64,000 bases of DNA from Polyangiaceae bacterium (GTDB lineage Bacteria; Myxococcota_A; Polyangia; Polyangiales; Polyangiaceae), in NCBI GenBank assembly GCA_947475525.1, contig CANJMI010000006.1:140162-204161 (forward strand). The letters run 5' to 3'. Positions 29,278 to 38,317 of this stretch are shown here, piece after piece. How positions within the stretch are numbered: position 1 is the first letter of the stretch; every line of letters begins with the position of its first letter. The notes below the pieces were generated by a model. That model was given only the letters and a program-made list of their open reading frames with translations. It was not told the origin of the DNA and made no database searches. A program made the position numbers and the translations under genes.

Positions 29278-30447
29278 ATGGATACGCTGTTGCAGAAGCT
29301 TTTCGCTCAGACCGAACTCGTTCCCGAATCGGCGGACCTCGCTTTGATTGGCTCGCTATCCGCCCGTCACGTCAACCTCGGGACGGCGCGCATCACGGCG
29401 GCCGCGCAAGATCCCTCTTGCAGCCCCATCGTCGACGCCGCGCTCCACTGGGCCCAGAAAAACGTCGGCAAAGGCAGCAACCGCAAGCTCGTCGCGATGC
29501 GGGCCGTGGAGCGGCTTTCCGTCGAATTCGCGCGAGCGATAGCTGAGCGCATTCAAGGCTATGTGACCGTGGAGCTCGACGCGCGGCTCGCTTACCAAAA
29601 GCGCGCGACCATCGACAAAGCGAGAGAGCAAGTTCAGCAACTCGAAGAGCTTGGCGTCAGCAAGGAACGAGTGATCGTGAAGCTGCCAGCCACGCTCGAA
29701 GGGCTCGAGGCGGCGCAAGTCCTTCGGGCCAAGAGCGACATCCGCTGCCAGATGACGTTCGTCTTCGGTGTTCACCAGGTCGCGGCCAGCGCCGACGCGG
29801 GAGCCCACTCGATCGCCCCGCCGGTCGGACGGATAAGCGACTGGCACAAGCAAAACGGCGGAGCCGCAACCGGGCATGACGACCCCGGAGTGCTCGCAGT
29901 TTGGTCGATGCGCGACTACCTCCGCACGTACAGCTACGACACATTCGTGATGCCCTGCACCTTCCGCGGCATCGAGCAGGTGCTGGCACTTGCTGGCATC
30001 GAGGCCATGTCGCTGCCATCGGCTCTCATCGACGAGCTGCGTTCGCGCCACGACGACTTGCCTCCGCTCTCGTCGCGCATCGCGGAGGCACAGGAGGTTC
30101 GCGAGCGCTTGACGGTCGACGCGGCCACCTTCAATCGACTTCACGCGGCCGATCCCATCGCGAGCTCGAAGCTGCAGGAGGGAGTGCGAAACCTTGGATT
30201 TGCGGCGGTCTCGCAGCAGCAACAGCTCGGCGACTGGATCGCGAAACGTCAGGACGCGGGGGCCGAGAGCGCCTTGCTCGCGTACTTCCAGGTGTGGGAT
30301 TACGACGGCGATGGGTACATCGATCGCGAGGAGTGGAACGGCACGGAGATTGTATTCAACGCCCTCGACCGCGACAAAGACGGGCGGATATCCATGGACG
30401 AGCTGGCCCTCGGACTAGGCGCGCCGCCGCGATCGCAGGAGCCGTGA
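29278..30447 (+). CDS. Transaldolase-like protein with C-terminal EF-hand pair and altered active site
   Basis: Class I aldolase of the transaldolase B type fused to two EF-hands. Conserved parts: VTVELDARLAYQ (active-site Glu), RVIVKLPATLEGLEA (Schiff-base Lys), CQMTFVFGVHQVAA (Thr), APPVGRISDWHK (Arg kept, the usual Ser is Ala), DDPGVLAVW. The N-terminal block that normally reads DATTNPSL is replaced by HVNLGTAR, so the usual Asp/Thr/Asn contacts are missing and the early catalytic Asp aligns with Glu. The C-terminal EF-hand loops are DYDGDGYIDREE and DRDKDGRISMDE, both with full calcium-ligand patterns. Transaldolase/EF-hand fusions are known; the lost motif is not usual. 389 residues. The HAD gene overlaps its stop by 4 bases. 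Confidence 0.88.
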   Translation: MDTLLQKLFAQTELVPESADLALIGSLSARHVNLGTARITAAAQDPSCSPIVDAALHWAQKNVGKGSNRKLVAMRAVERLSVEFARAIAERIQGYVTVELDARLAYQKRATIDKAREQVQQLEELGVSKERVIVKLPATLEGLEAAQVLRAKSDIRCQMTFVFGVHQVAASADAGAHSIAPPVGRISDWHKQNGGAATGHDDPGVLAVWSMRDYLRTYSYDTFVMPCTFRGIEQVLALAGIEAMSLPSALIDELRSRHDDLPPLSSRIAEAQEVRERLTVDAATFNRLHAADPIASSKLQEGVRNLGFAAVSQQQQLGDWIAKRQDAGAESALLAYFQVWDYDGDGYIDREEWNGTEIVFNALDRDKDGRISMDELALGLGAPPRSQEP

Positions 30448-31139
30448 CGCGCGGCCTCGGCGGGGGCACTCCGAGTTCCGCGCTCGAACGGTGCCGCGTC
30501 GCGCTCTTCGACATGGACCGCACCCTTGTTCGCACCGACACGGCCACGCTTTACGTGCGCTACCAACGGCGTATCGGCGAGGCCGGGCTCCGCGACGTTG
30601 CGAAGGTTGCGTGGTGGATGCTGCAGTACACGTTCGGTGTGATCGATGCCGAAGCCATCGCAAAGTCGGTCGCGGCTGGGTATGCCGGCCAGAGCGAAGC
30701 CGCGATGATCGAGAAGTGCCTCGACTGGTACCGGACGGACGTCGTCCCACAGGTGTGCGATGCCGCTCGCCGTGCGGTGGCAGCCCACCACGCAGCCGGA
30801 CGCATCACGGCGATTGTGACCGGCGCCACACGGTACGCCGCCGAGCCCCTCGCCGCCGAGCTCGGGATCCCGCACGTCCTCTGCACGCGTCTCGAGGTCG
30901 ACAACGGAGCCTTCACCGGCAAGGTGATCCCGCCGATGTGTTACGGCATCGGGAAGATCGAGCTTACGCGCGCGCTGGGCAAACGAGTCGGGTTCACACT
31001 CGACGAAGCCGCGTTTTATTCGGACAGCATCACCGACCTGCCGCTGCTCGAGCACGTAGGCTGCCCGGTGGTCGTCAATCCCGACGCGCGTCTCCGTCGC
31101 ATCGCGAAACAGCGCGGCTGGCCGATCGAGGCTTGGTAG
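30444..31139 (+). CDS. HAD-IB family hydrolase (SerB-like phosphatase)
   Basis: Haloacid-dehalogenase-type phosphatase of subfamily IB. Motif I ALFDMDRTLVRTDT holds the nucleophile and acid Asp, motif II is AIVTGATRY, motif III/IV are KIELTR and YSDSITDLPLLEHVG. The ending VVVNPDARLRRIAKQRGWPI is typical of the group that also contains CicA- and SerB-like enzymes; the substrate is not known. 231 residues. The GTG at 30444 overlaps the previous stop (GTGA) with AGGA 4 bases upstream. Its stop lies 2 bases from that of the convergent GCS2-CBS gene. Confidence 0.9.
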   Translation: MTRGLGGGTPSSALERCRVALFDMDRTLVRTDTATLYVRYQRRIGEAGLRDVAKVAWWMLQYTFGVIDAEAIAKSVAAGYAGQSEAAMIEKCLDWYRTDVVPQVCDAARRAVAAHHAAGRITAIVTGATRYAAEPLAAELGIPHVLCTRLEVDNGAFTGKVIPPMCYGIGKIELTRALGKRVGFTLDEAAFYSDSITDLPLLEHVGCPVVVNPDARLRRIAKQRGWPIEAW

Positions 31140-31141
31140 GT

Positions 31142-33112
31142 TCAATCCCTCGGAACGCCACGACCGGATTTGCGCGGTGGCGCGGCGTCTTCGCCTTCGC
31201 CCCGGAGAAAGTCTTCGAGCACCTTCTCGGCAACCTCGAGCAGATCGTAAACGGTGACGGCACCGAGCAGCCGGTCCTCGCCGTCGACCACCGGCAAACA
31301 GCCGATGTTGTGCTCGCGCATCATCTCGAGCGCCTGGAGCGTCGGGGTGTCCGGGTGCGCCTTGACCGGATCGCGCATCATCACGTCTTGCACGGTCAGT
31401 TCTTGGAAGTTTACGCCCTTGCCGCGCGCGACGATCGGTAGCAGCGCGCGAATCGTCAGGAGCCCGACAAGCTTGCCGTTGTCATCCTCGACCGGCACGT
31501 GGCGCGTCTCCTGCCAGTCCATCACCTGCGCCGCAAGCTCGACCGGATCGCTCGCGCGGACCGTGAAGAGCTCGGTGCTCATGAACTGCCCGAGCGTGCG
31601 GTAACTCGGGAACCAGTCGCGTGTTCGATGCAGCTCGGCGAGCGGCCAAGTGTGCACGGGCTCCCCGCTCTTTTGCTGGGCCTGCATCGCGGAGGTGAGG
31701 CTGCGCATGCGCACATCGATCGGGGCTTGGGCCATCTTGGCGAGAGATTTAAGGGCCCATGTCGAGCCCGTTTGCAGCGACTCGACGCGTGCCTCGATGA
31801 CGCCAAGGTAGCGGTCGATGTCACACGCTTCGATGCCGTGCGTGCGGAGGCCTTCTCGTGCGGCCGGCAACAATTCTCCGATGATGAGGTCGCGGGCGGT
31901 GACGGTCTTCTGACCGATCCAGTTGAACTGCGCTTGCAGACCGTGGCGGGCCGCCGCGTAAAAATTGTTCTTCGCGTCGTCGAAGGAAAGCTTCTCATGG
32001 ATGCGGGGGTACACGTCCGCGAGCTGCGCCATCATGCCGAAGAAGAAGGCGGCGTTTGCCACTTCATCGAGCACCGTCGGTCCGCTCGGAAGGATGCGGT
32101 TTTCAATGCGAAGGTGTGCTTTGCCCTCGCTGACTCCGTAGCATGCGCGATTCCAACGCCACACGGTGCTCGTGTGCATGCGGAGCGCACGGAACTCGGG
32201 GAGCCCGCCGTCAGCGAGCACCTTCGCCGGGTCCTCGTCGAGGTTGTCGGTCGAGAGCATGATTCGGAACCGAGAGATGTCGTCTTTGTAGATCTCGAGG
32301 ATGCTCTCCTTGATCCACGCGTTGCCGAAACTGACTCGCGGCGGGGCGGCACGAAGTTTGTGAGCCGCGGAGCGCGCGTCCACGGAGCGCTGAAAGAGCG
32401 CCACCCGCGTCTCGTTCCAGAGTCTTTGTCCGAAGAGCAGCGGAGAATTTACCGCGGAAGCCAAGAGCGGCGCGCTGATCGCCTGAGCGATGTTGTAGAG
32501 CATCGCGAACTCGTGGGGCGCCACCTGGAAGTGGACCTGGAAGCTCGTGTTCGCGCTCTCGAGCATCACGTTGTCATGGCTGATGTCAATTTCATCGAGG
32601 CCCTTGATGACGATGTTGAAGGTGCCCCCAGCGAGTGCCGATGCGGCGCGATTCAGCTCGAAATAACGCGGATTGGGCGTCATGTTGTCGAGATGAAGGT
32701 GTCCGAGACGGAGCGTCGGCAAGATGCCCGTGAGCGCCGTCGACGCGCCGATCCCCACGGCGGCCTCGTCGATCTTGCCGAGAAGTTCATCGAGCTCGTC
32801 TTCCATTCGGCGAAGGCAGCGATCGCCGAAGACCTGTGGCGTCAAGTTGGCCTCGAGGTTGAAGCGCGCAAGCTCGGTCGTGATGCGTTTGTCGTCCTTC
32901 AGCCGGTCGAGCAGAGCCATCGCGACGGGCGCGGGTTGGCGGGCAGCGTCCACGAGGAACATCTCCTGCTCGGCGCCGATGCGGCGAACCCCGCGCTCGA
33001 AGCGGTCCTGCTCGATCATCTGCTCGAGCCCTCGCAAATCCTTCAGTACGGCACGAGTAAACGCGCGCATCTGGATCTCGCTCGCACTCGTCGCAACGCC
33101 TTGGTCACCCAT
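31142..33112 (-). CDS. Glutamate-cysteine ligase-like (GCS2) protein with C-terminal CBS pair
   Basis: 656 residues in two parts. Residues about 10-480 follow the GCS2 carboxylate-amine ligase pattern: GAEQEMFLVD near 47 is the EEE-type metal/ATP block, then LARFNLEANLTPQ, NPRYFELNRAA, SFQVHFQV and AHLRIENRILPSGPT. Residues about 510-640 are two CBS motifs (LFTVRASDPVELAAQVM...LVGLLTIRALLP and PVKAHPDTPTLQALEMM...LLGAVTVYDLLEV), which usually bind adenine nucleotides. The enzyme probably forms an amide or peptide bond with glutamate or a related acid under nucleotide control; the real substrate is unknown. ATG at 33112. Confidence 0.88.
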   Translation of the reverse strand: MGDQGVATSASEIQMRAFTRAVLKDLRGLEQMIEQDRFERGVRRIGAEQEMFLVDAARQPAPVAMALLDRLKDDKRITTELARFNLEANLTPQVFGDRCLRRMEDELDELLGKIDEAAVGIGASTALTGILPTLRLGHLHLDNMTPNPRYFELNRAASALAGGTFNIVIKGLDEIDISHDNVMLESANTSFQVHFQVAPHEFAMLYNIAQAISAPLLASAVNSPLLFGQRLWNETRVALFQRSVDARSAAHKLRAAPPRVSFGNAWIKESILEIYKDDISRFRIMLSTDNLDEDPAKVLADGGLPEFRALRMHTSTVWRWNRACYGVSEGKAHLRIENRILPSGPTVLDEVANAAFFFGMMAQLADVYPRIHEKLSFDDAKNNFYAAARHGLQAQFNWIGQKTVTARDLIIGELLPAAREGLRTHGIEACDIDRYLGVIEARVESLQTGSTWALKSLAKMAQAPIDVRMRSLTSAMQAQQKSGEPVHTWPLAELHRTRDWFPSYRTLGQFMSTELFTVRASDPVELAAQVMDWQETRHVPVEDDNGKLVGLLTIRALLPIVARGKGVNFQELTVQDVMMRDPVKAHPDTPTLQALEMMREHNIGCLPVVDGEDRLLGAVTVYDLLEVAEKVLEDFLRGEGEDAAPPRKSGRGVPRD

Positions 33113-33203
33113 CGTCTTTACGCCTCTCGTCCGTTGGAGCGGTACCGTACCATAGGCGCCGGGCCACCCAAGATTGGTTGCGCCGATTCGGCCGCCGTAG
33201 CCT

Positions 33204-34025
33204 TCAGACGACTCGTAGCAACGTCCCGAAGCGCTCGGTCAGCGCGTCGTGATAGTGGACGAGGCGACTCGGAATCGGGACGCTCGCGGCAACGTCGACC
33301 CCGAGCGTCGCCACGGTCTCGAGGAGGACGTCGCGCTCGGACTCCGTCTGCGACAAGACCAGTAAACTACCCTTCGGCGTGCATTCGATGGCTTTCGCGA
33401 AGAGGCGTTTCGGCTCGAAGAATCGCGTTGGCAATCCCCAGCGCACGAGCGCGTGACGTGTCACGAATGGGAAGAGCAGCGTCGCCACATCGAACGAGTC
33501 GCCTTCGATCGAGCAAAAGTCGGCGACACGATAAGCGACTCGCGGGTTTTCGGTTTGGCGCACATAGGCCTCGGCGTAATCGCAGCGGGCGCGCCAATCG
33601 CGGTAGACAACGTGACCGTCGAGCTCGACGCCGAGCAAAGCGACCTCGGAACGGGGGCCCGCACGGTTGCGGAAGAACCGCTCGAGAGCGAACGCGTAGT
33701 TGAAGTTCTTCGAGCCGACATCGACGATTCGCAGGGCTTCGCCAGGCACGCGAGCAGCGAACGTCTCTCCGCCGATGATCGTCTCCAAGGCATCGAGCAG
33801 GTAGACGTTGTCGCGGTAGTCAAACCGGGTGGAGCACGCCGCGAGCGGCTCGAGCGCGTAACGTTTGCGAAGCTCCCGTTCGCGCGCTTCGGCCCGCTTG
33901 GCCGCGCCTCGCTCGAGGTAATCGAAGAGCTCCGTTTTCGGCTCTTGGAGCAAGGTCGGCGGTCCGCGCCGAAACCCGAGGGCGTTCCGTACGGAGAATC
34001 GCAGGGCGTTCAGCTGCGTGCGCAC
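33204..34025 (-). CDS. Putative SAM-dependent methyltransferase-like protein
   Basis: 273-residue protein without a confident family. The segment LRIVDVGSKNFNYAFALERFF (about 97-117) resembles motif I of class I methyltransferases, and ALLGVELDGHVVY fits the following acidic motif II; VAYRVADFCSIEG and FDVATLLFPFVTRHAL fit motifs III-IV. The C-terminal GSLLVLSQTESERDVL also suits that fold. GTG start at 34025. Last gene of a likely operon with the HIT and QueD-like genes (8 bases between each pair). Substrate unknown. Confidence 0.7.
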   Translation of the reverse strand: MRTQLNALRFSVRNALGFRRGPPTLLQEPKTELFDYLERGAAKRAEARERELRKRYALEPLAACSTRFDYRDNVYLLDALETIIGGETFAARVPGEALRIVDVGSKNFNYAFALERFFRNRAGPRSEVALLGVELDGHVVYRDWRARCDYAEAYVRQTENPRVAYRVADFCSIEGDSFDVATLLFPFVTRHALVRWGLPTRFFEPKRLFAKAIECTPKGSLLVLSQTESERDVLLETVATLGVDVAASVPIPSRLVHYHDALTERFGTLLRVV

Positions 34026-34033
34026 GACGGAGG

Positions 34034-34459
34034 CTACGCGGCCGGGGACGCGAGCTCCGCGGTAACCTCGGCGGCAAGCGACGCCGCGTCAGCGTGGTCG
34101 AGCGAGCCTGCCGGCCAGCGAATCCCGAGGCCACCGACGTCCGATTTCGGGATGATGTGAAAATGCACGTGAAAGACAGCCTGGTGTGCCGAGGCTCCGT
34201 TGTTTTGCAACACGTTGTAGTCGCGGACTCCGGTCACTTTGGTGAGCGCGCGGCACAGACGAGGCAGCACTCGACCGAGTGCCGCGGCCGATTCATCGGA
34301 GAGGTCACCCAACGTGACGGCGGGCTCCTTCGGGAGCACGAGCGCGTGCCCGCGTGACAGCGGGCCGATGTCGAGGAACGAGAGGACCCGGTCGTCCTCG
34401 TAGAGCTTGTGGCAAGGGAGCTCTCCCCGGATGATTCTCGCGAAGATGGTCTCCGACAT
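34034..34459 (-). CDS. HIT-family hydrolase/nucleotide-binding protein
   Basis: 141-residue histidine-triad protein: motif HVHFHIIPK (His-x-His-x-His) with upstream NVLQNNGASAHQAVFH, and the N-terminal FARIIRGELPCHKLYEDDRVLSFLDI block typical of the HINT/HinT branch. Such enzymes hydrolyse purine nucleoside phosphoramidates or adenylylated intermediates. ATG at 34459. Middle gene of a tightly spaced trio. Confidence 0.93.
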   Translation of the reverse strand: MSETIFARIIRGELPCHKLYEDDRVLSFLDIGPLSRGHALVLPKEPAVTLGDLSDESAAALGRVLPRLCRALTKVTGVRDYNVLQNNGASAHQAVFHVHFHIIPKSDVGGLGIRWPAGSLDHADAASLAAEVTAELASPAA

Positions 34460-34467
34460 GGCGTGAC

Positions 34468-35004
34468 TCAGAGCGGACGATATTCGGCGTAAAGCTCGGA
34501 TGGGTGGAGCGACTCGTAGATGCGCGCGCTCACGATTTTGATGCGCTCGTCAGCGATGGTCATCGCGGCCATACGGTACAGCCACTCCGCGAGGCGCTCC
34601 GATGTCGGAGTGAATGGGAAGACGGCAACTTTGATCCCACCGGGCCGCTCGTTACGCGCGCCACAGAGGTCTCCGCTGAACATCGCCTGGCAGGTGCCGA
34701 GGTTTCCGAGTGTCTCGAGGCGCGAGGCGACAAGCTTCTCGCCGAGGGATTCGAGATCCCCTTTCGTGTCTTCCCAAGTCGCGACGCCGAGAGCGAGCGA
34801 GTGGTCGAGAAGTTGGAAACAGGGATCGAACACCAGGGCCTGCATGCGGTCAAAATCGAGCACGAAACCTTGGTTGTCGAGCGTCTCGGATGCGGCGCAG
34901 AGTTCGAATTTCCACGTGTGTCCATGCAACGAGATGCATGGCCCTTCGTGACCGCGGACGTGGTGCCCGAACTGGATGAAAATGCTGCCCGTTATCGTGT
35001 ACAT
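34468..35004 (-). CDS. 6-pyruvoyl-tetrahydropterin synthase/QueD family protein
   Basis: 178-residue member of the PTPS/QueD family. Zinc-binding His are seen in FGHHVRGHEGPC and SLHGHTWKFEL; the Cys of the catalytic triad is in GPCISLHGH, and LLDHSLAL supplies Asp and His. The late Glu lies in RIYESLHPSELYAEY. In QueD enzymes the reaction gives 6-carboxy-tetrahydropterin for queuosine-type bases; other members make tetrahydrobiopterin precursors. No queC, queE or folate genes are nearby, so the branch is undecided. It is longer than E. coli QueD (about 120) because of inserted segments. 46 bases downstream of the epimerase gene. Confidence 0.86.
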   Translation of the reverse strand: MYTITGSIFIQFGHHVRGHEGPCISLHGHTWKFELCAASETLDNQGFVLDFDRMQALVFDPCFQLLDHSLALGVATWEDTKGDLESLGEKLVASRLETLGNLGTCQAMFSGDLCGARNERPGGIKVAVFPFTPTSERLAEWLYRMAAMTIADERIKIVSARIYESLHPSELYAEYRPL

Positions 35005-35050
35005 CGTAGGCGGACGCTAGCACGACTCGCCCCATCAGGCTTCCCGGGCA

Positions 35051-36076
<1,026 letters not shown>

Positions 36077-36089
36077 GGTGCCTCGACGT

Positions 36090-37151
36090 CTAGAGGGTCA
36101 CGCGGAAGAGCTGCTGCCCCATGAGAAGAATGTCGCCATTTTTCAATTCATGGTCGCCGAGCAATTGGACGAAGGTCCCGTTCGAGCTGCCGAGGTCAGT
36201 GACGAAGACCTCGCCGTTCTCTTGGTTGACGCGGCAGTGCAGCCCCGAGACGTAGCCGTCGTCGGCGAACGTCACGTCGCCCCGCTCGCGGCCGAAGTGA
36301 AGCCCGTGCGCGGGAACAGGAACGCTGGGCGCGCGCGTTTTACGGCCGATGACCAGGCTGACGCGGCCGATGATCCCGTCGAGCGCCGCGCCTTGGTGAA
36401 CGACACCGTCGGCATCGGCTTCACGGCCCGAAAGCGTCTCGAATACGAGCAATTCCTGGCCAATTCGGAAGCATTGACCAGGCTTTAGCGGCGCGCGCTG
36501 CTCGGCGAGCAACTTGCGGAAGACGCCGTTGAGCGAGGCGGCATCGCCTACCGTGACGCGCCCGTCGTTGGCAACGAATCGCGCGTGCTTCGGCGACAAG
36601 AAGGCGTCATTTCCGAAGACCCCACCGGTCTCGCGCCCGACGAAGCTCTCGCCGCGCGGCAGTTCATGGCGGCCGATGTCATTGCCCTCGGCATCGAGCG
36701 CAACCAGGACGACTCCGCTCGTTTCAACTGGAGTGACCGGCTTCGCGCTTGGAGCGAGAACGGCCTTTTTTACCTCCAGCTTGCAGCCGCACGACGCGCA
36801 AAAACGGTTCGATGGCGGGTTGTCTGTTTTGCACTCGGGGCAAAGCCCGGGTGGGCTCTCCGGGGCTACGGGCATCGGGGCCGGAGCTACGGGCATCGCG
36901 GCCGGAGCGGCCTGCGGCGCCGCCGAGCGTGGAGCCGAGGACCCAACGGCCGAGCGCGTCACGGGAGAGGCCGAGCGCGTCACGGGAGAGGCCGAGCGCG
37001 TCGACACGGCCACACCGCTGCCGAGCGTGGTCGGGTCCTCGATGGCGGGCTCCGGTTTCGCGGCAGTACCGCGTGAAAGCTCGGCGCCGCAACCGAGACA
37101 AAATCGGTAGTGGTCTTGGTTTTGCTTAGCGCAGGATGAGCAACTGATCAC
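36090..37151 (-). CDS. Double zinc-ribbon, double FHA-domain protein
   Basis: 353-residue cytoplasmic protein. Two zinc ribbons: CSSCAKQNQDHYRFCLGCG at the N-terminus and CPECKTDNPPSNRFCASCG near residue 105, joined by a Pro/Ala/Ser linker that contains the repeat RSASPVT twice (21-bp DNA repeat around 36955-37000) and PVAPAPMPVAPE. Two FHA domains follow: SFVGRETGG...SPKHARF (about 168-240, diverged) and LHFGRERGD..YVSGLHCRV...DLGSSNGTFV (about 275-352, complete phosphothreonine pocket). FHA proteins read Ser/Thr kinase output; a kinase gene lies 2 kb to the right. ATG at 37151. Confidence 0.9.
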   Translation of the reverse strand: MISCSSCAKQNQDHYRFCLGCGAELSRGTAAKPEPAIEDPTTLGSGVAVSTRSASPVTRSASPVTRSAVGSSAPRSAAPQAAPAAMPVAPAPMPVAPESPPGLCPECKTDNPPSNRFCASCGCKLEVKKAVLAPSAKPVTPVETSGVVLVALDAEGNDIGRHELPRGESFVGRETGGVFGNDAFLSPKHARFVANDGRVTVGDAASLNGVFRKLLAEQRAPLKPGQCFRIGQELLVFETLSGREADADGVVHQGAALDGIIGRVSLVIGRKTRAPSVPVPAHGLHFGRERGDVTFADDGYVSGLHCRVNQENGEVFVTDLGSSNGTFVQLLGDHELKNGDILLMGQQLFRVTL

Positions 37152-37287
37152 GGCGCGCCTCTCGAGTCGAAGGTGGTAGCCAAACCGAAGGTTTCGGAGG
37201 GCCGGGAATGGGTAGCTTGGGTTTGCTCGGATTGCAATTTATCGCGCGCGATCTCGCTGCCGCTTCGGCTCGTGTAAGCTCGCCTAC

Positions 37288-37920
37288 GTGCAACCTTGTG
37301 TACGACGCGGCGGGCCCTGGTCCCGAGCGGCGCTAATTGGCGCTGTCGGGCTCGCCGTTGGAGCCGCAGCACTCGGCGTCGGGTGCCGCGCGACGTTGCC
37401 CGACGAGCCGAGCCCCGCCCTCCCCGCCTCGATGCGCGAAGTCGCGAAACGGGAACGCCACGCCCGCGCCGCTGCCCGGCACGAACAACCCCAATCGAGT
37501 CCGAGTGCGCTCGTCACCCCGAGCGCCACGGCTACCTCCGCCGCCAGCTTCGCCCCAAGCGCGCTCCCAGCCGATTCAGCCGTGACCGCGCCACCCGTGC
37601 CACCGCCGGAGACGCCGGCCGCAGACGCGTCAGCGCGAGCGCCGAGCCCGACCAAGAAAACTTCGGATGACCTCTGCGACCGCCTCTGTGAGCGGACCGT
37701 AGGCTGCGCGTTTGATGCACTCAGCGGCTCATTCTCGAGCGATGACGTCGGTGACGCACGAGAGCTTCGCGGGCAGCGGGATTTCGGGGTGCAGGAGTGC
37801 GTAAAGCGCTGCGCGAAAGAGATCGCGACTTCGCGGGCGGCACTTGAAGCGTGCGAGCCCTTGAAGGATTGTGAGCCACTGATCGAGTGCTTCGCCAACG
37901 CGACCGTGCGGGACAATTAA
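37288..37920 (+). CDS. Lipoprotein with Cys-rich C-terminal domain
   Basis: 210 residues, function not recognised. The GTG at 37288 gives a long signal with ALIGAVGLAVGAAALGVGC (Cys33 at the lipobox). A Pro/Ala/Ser-rich linker follows to about residue 125. The C-terminal domain has nine Cys (DDLCDRLCERTVGC, VQECVKRCAKE, EACEPLKDCEPLIECF), a pattern of paired disulfides seen in myxobacterial exported proteins. Divergent from the FHA gene across 136 bases in which only a short CCGAA/TTCGG inverted repeat near 37181-37193 was noticed. Confidence 0.75.
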   Translation: MQPCVRRGGPWSRAALIGAVGLAVGAAALGVGCRATLPDEPSPALPASMREVAKRERHARAAARHEQPQSSPSALVTPSATATSAASFAPSALPADSAVTAPPVPPPETPAADASARAPSPTKKTSDDLCDRLCERTVGCAFDALSGSFSSDDVGDARELRGQRDFGVQECVKRCAKEIATSRAALEACEPLKDCEPLIECFANATVRDN

Positions 37921-37996
37921 CGCTCATACGTCAGCGCAGGGTGAAGGCGCGGTGCCCCCGTTGACGCCTCGCGTGAGGCCCGCTAAGCGCCGGACC

Positions 37997-38317
37997 ATGA
38001 GCGATCAGGTTCAAGCTTCCCACATCCTCCTCATGTACTCAGGGTCGATGCGCTCGCGGGCCTCGCGGAGCAAAGATGACGCCGAAAAGCTAATCGAGTC
38101 GCTCAAGCAGCAACTCGACGGCGGTGCCGAATTCGCCGCATTGGCGCGCGCGAACTCGGACTGCCCGTCGTCCGCCCAAGGCGGCGACCTCGGAGCCTTT
38201 GGTCGCGGGCAAATGGTGAAAGCGTTCGAGGACACGGCGTTCGCGATGCCGGTCGGCGCGGTGAGCGGCGTCGTCGAGACCCCCTTCGGCTACCACCTGA
38301 TTCAGCGTACCGCCTAG
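37997..38317 (+). CDS. Parvulin-type peptidyl-prolyl isomerase
   Basis: 106-residue cytoplasmic rotamase of the PpiC/parvulin fold: VQASHILLMYSGS, ALARANSDCPSSAQGGDLGAFGRGQMVKAFE and the C-terminal VETPFGYHLIQRTA are all family hallmarks. No signal peptide, single domain, like E. coli PpiC. The ATG at 37997 is chosen because the fold begins there; the upstream in-frame ATG at 37952 adds a basic segment without similarity. Its TAG stop overlaps the stop of the convergent TPR gene by three bases (shared CTAG). Confidence 0.94.
   Translation: MSDQVQASHILLMYSGSMRSRASRSKDDAEKLIESLKQQLDGGAEFAALARANSDCPSSAQGGDLGAFGRGQMVKAFEDTAFAMPVGAVSGVVETPFGYHLIQRTA

Noticed and set aside
29278..29410. Frameshift as cause of the missing transaldolase motif
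   Set aside because: Neither of the other two frames encodes a DATTNPS-like stretch, and the frame downstream is continuous with the conserved parts.
31499..33703. 734-residue plus-strand frame across the GCS2-CBS gene and beyond
   Set aside because: Arg/Glu-rich shadow; the minus-strand genes carry the conserved motifs.
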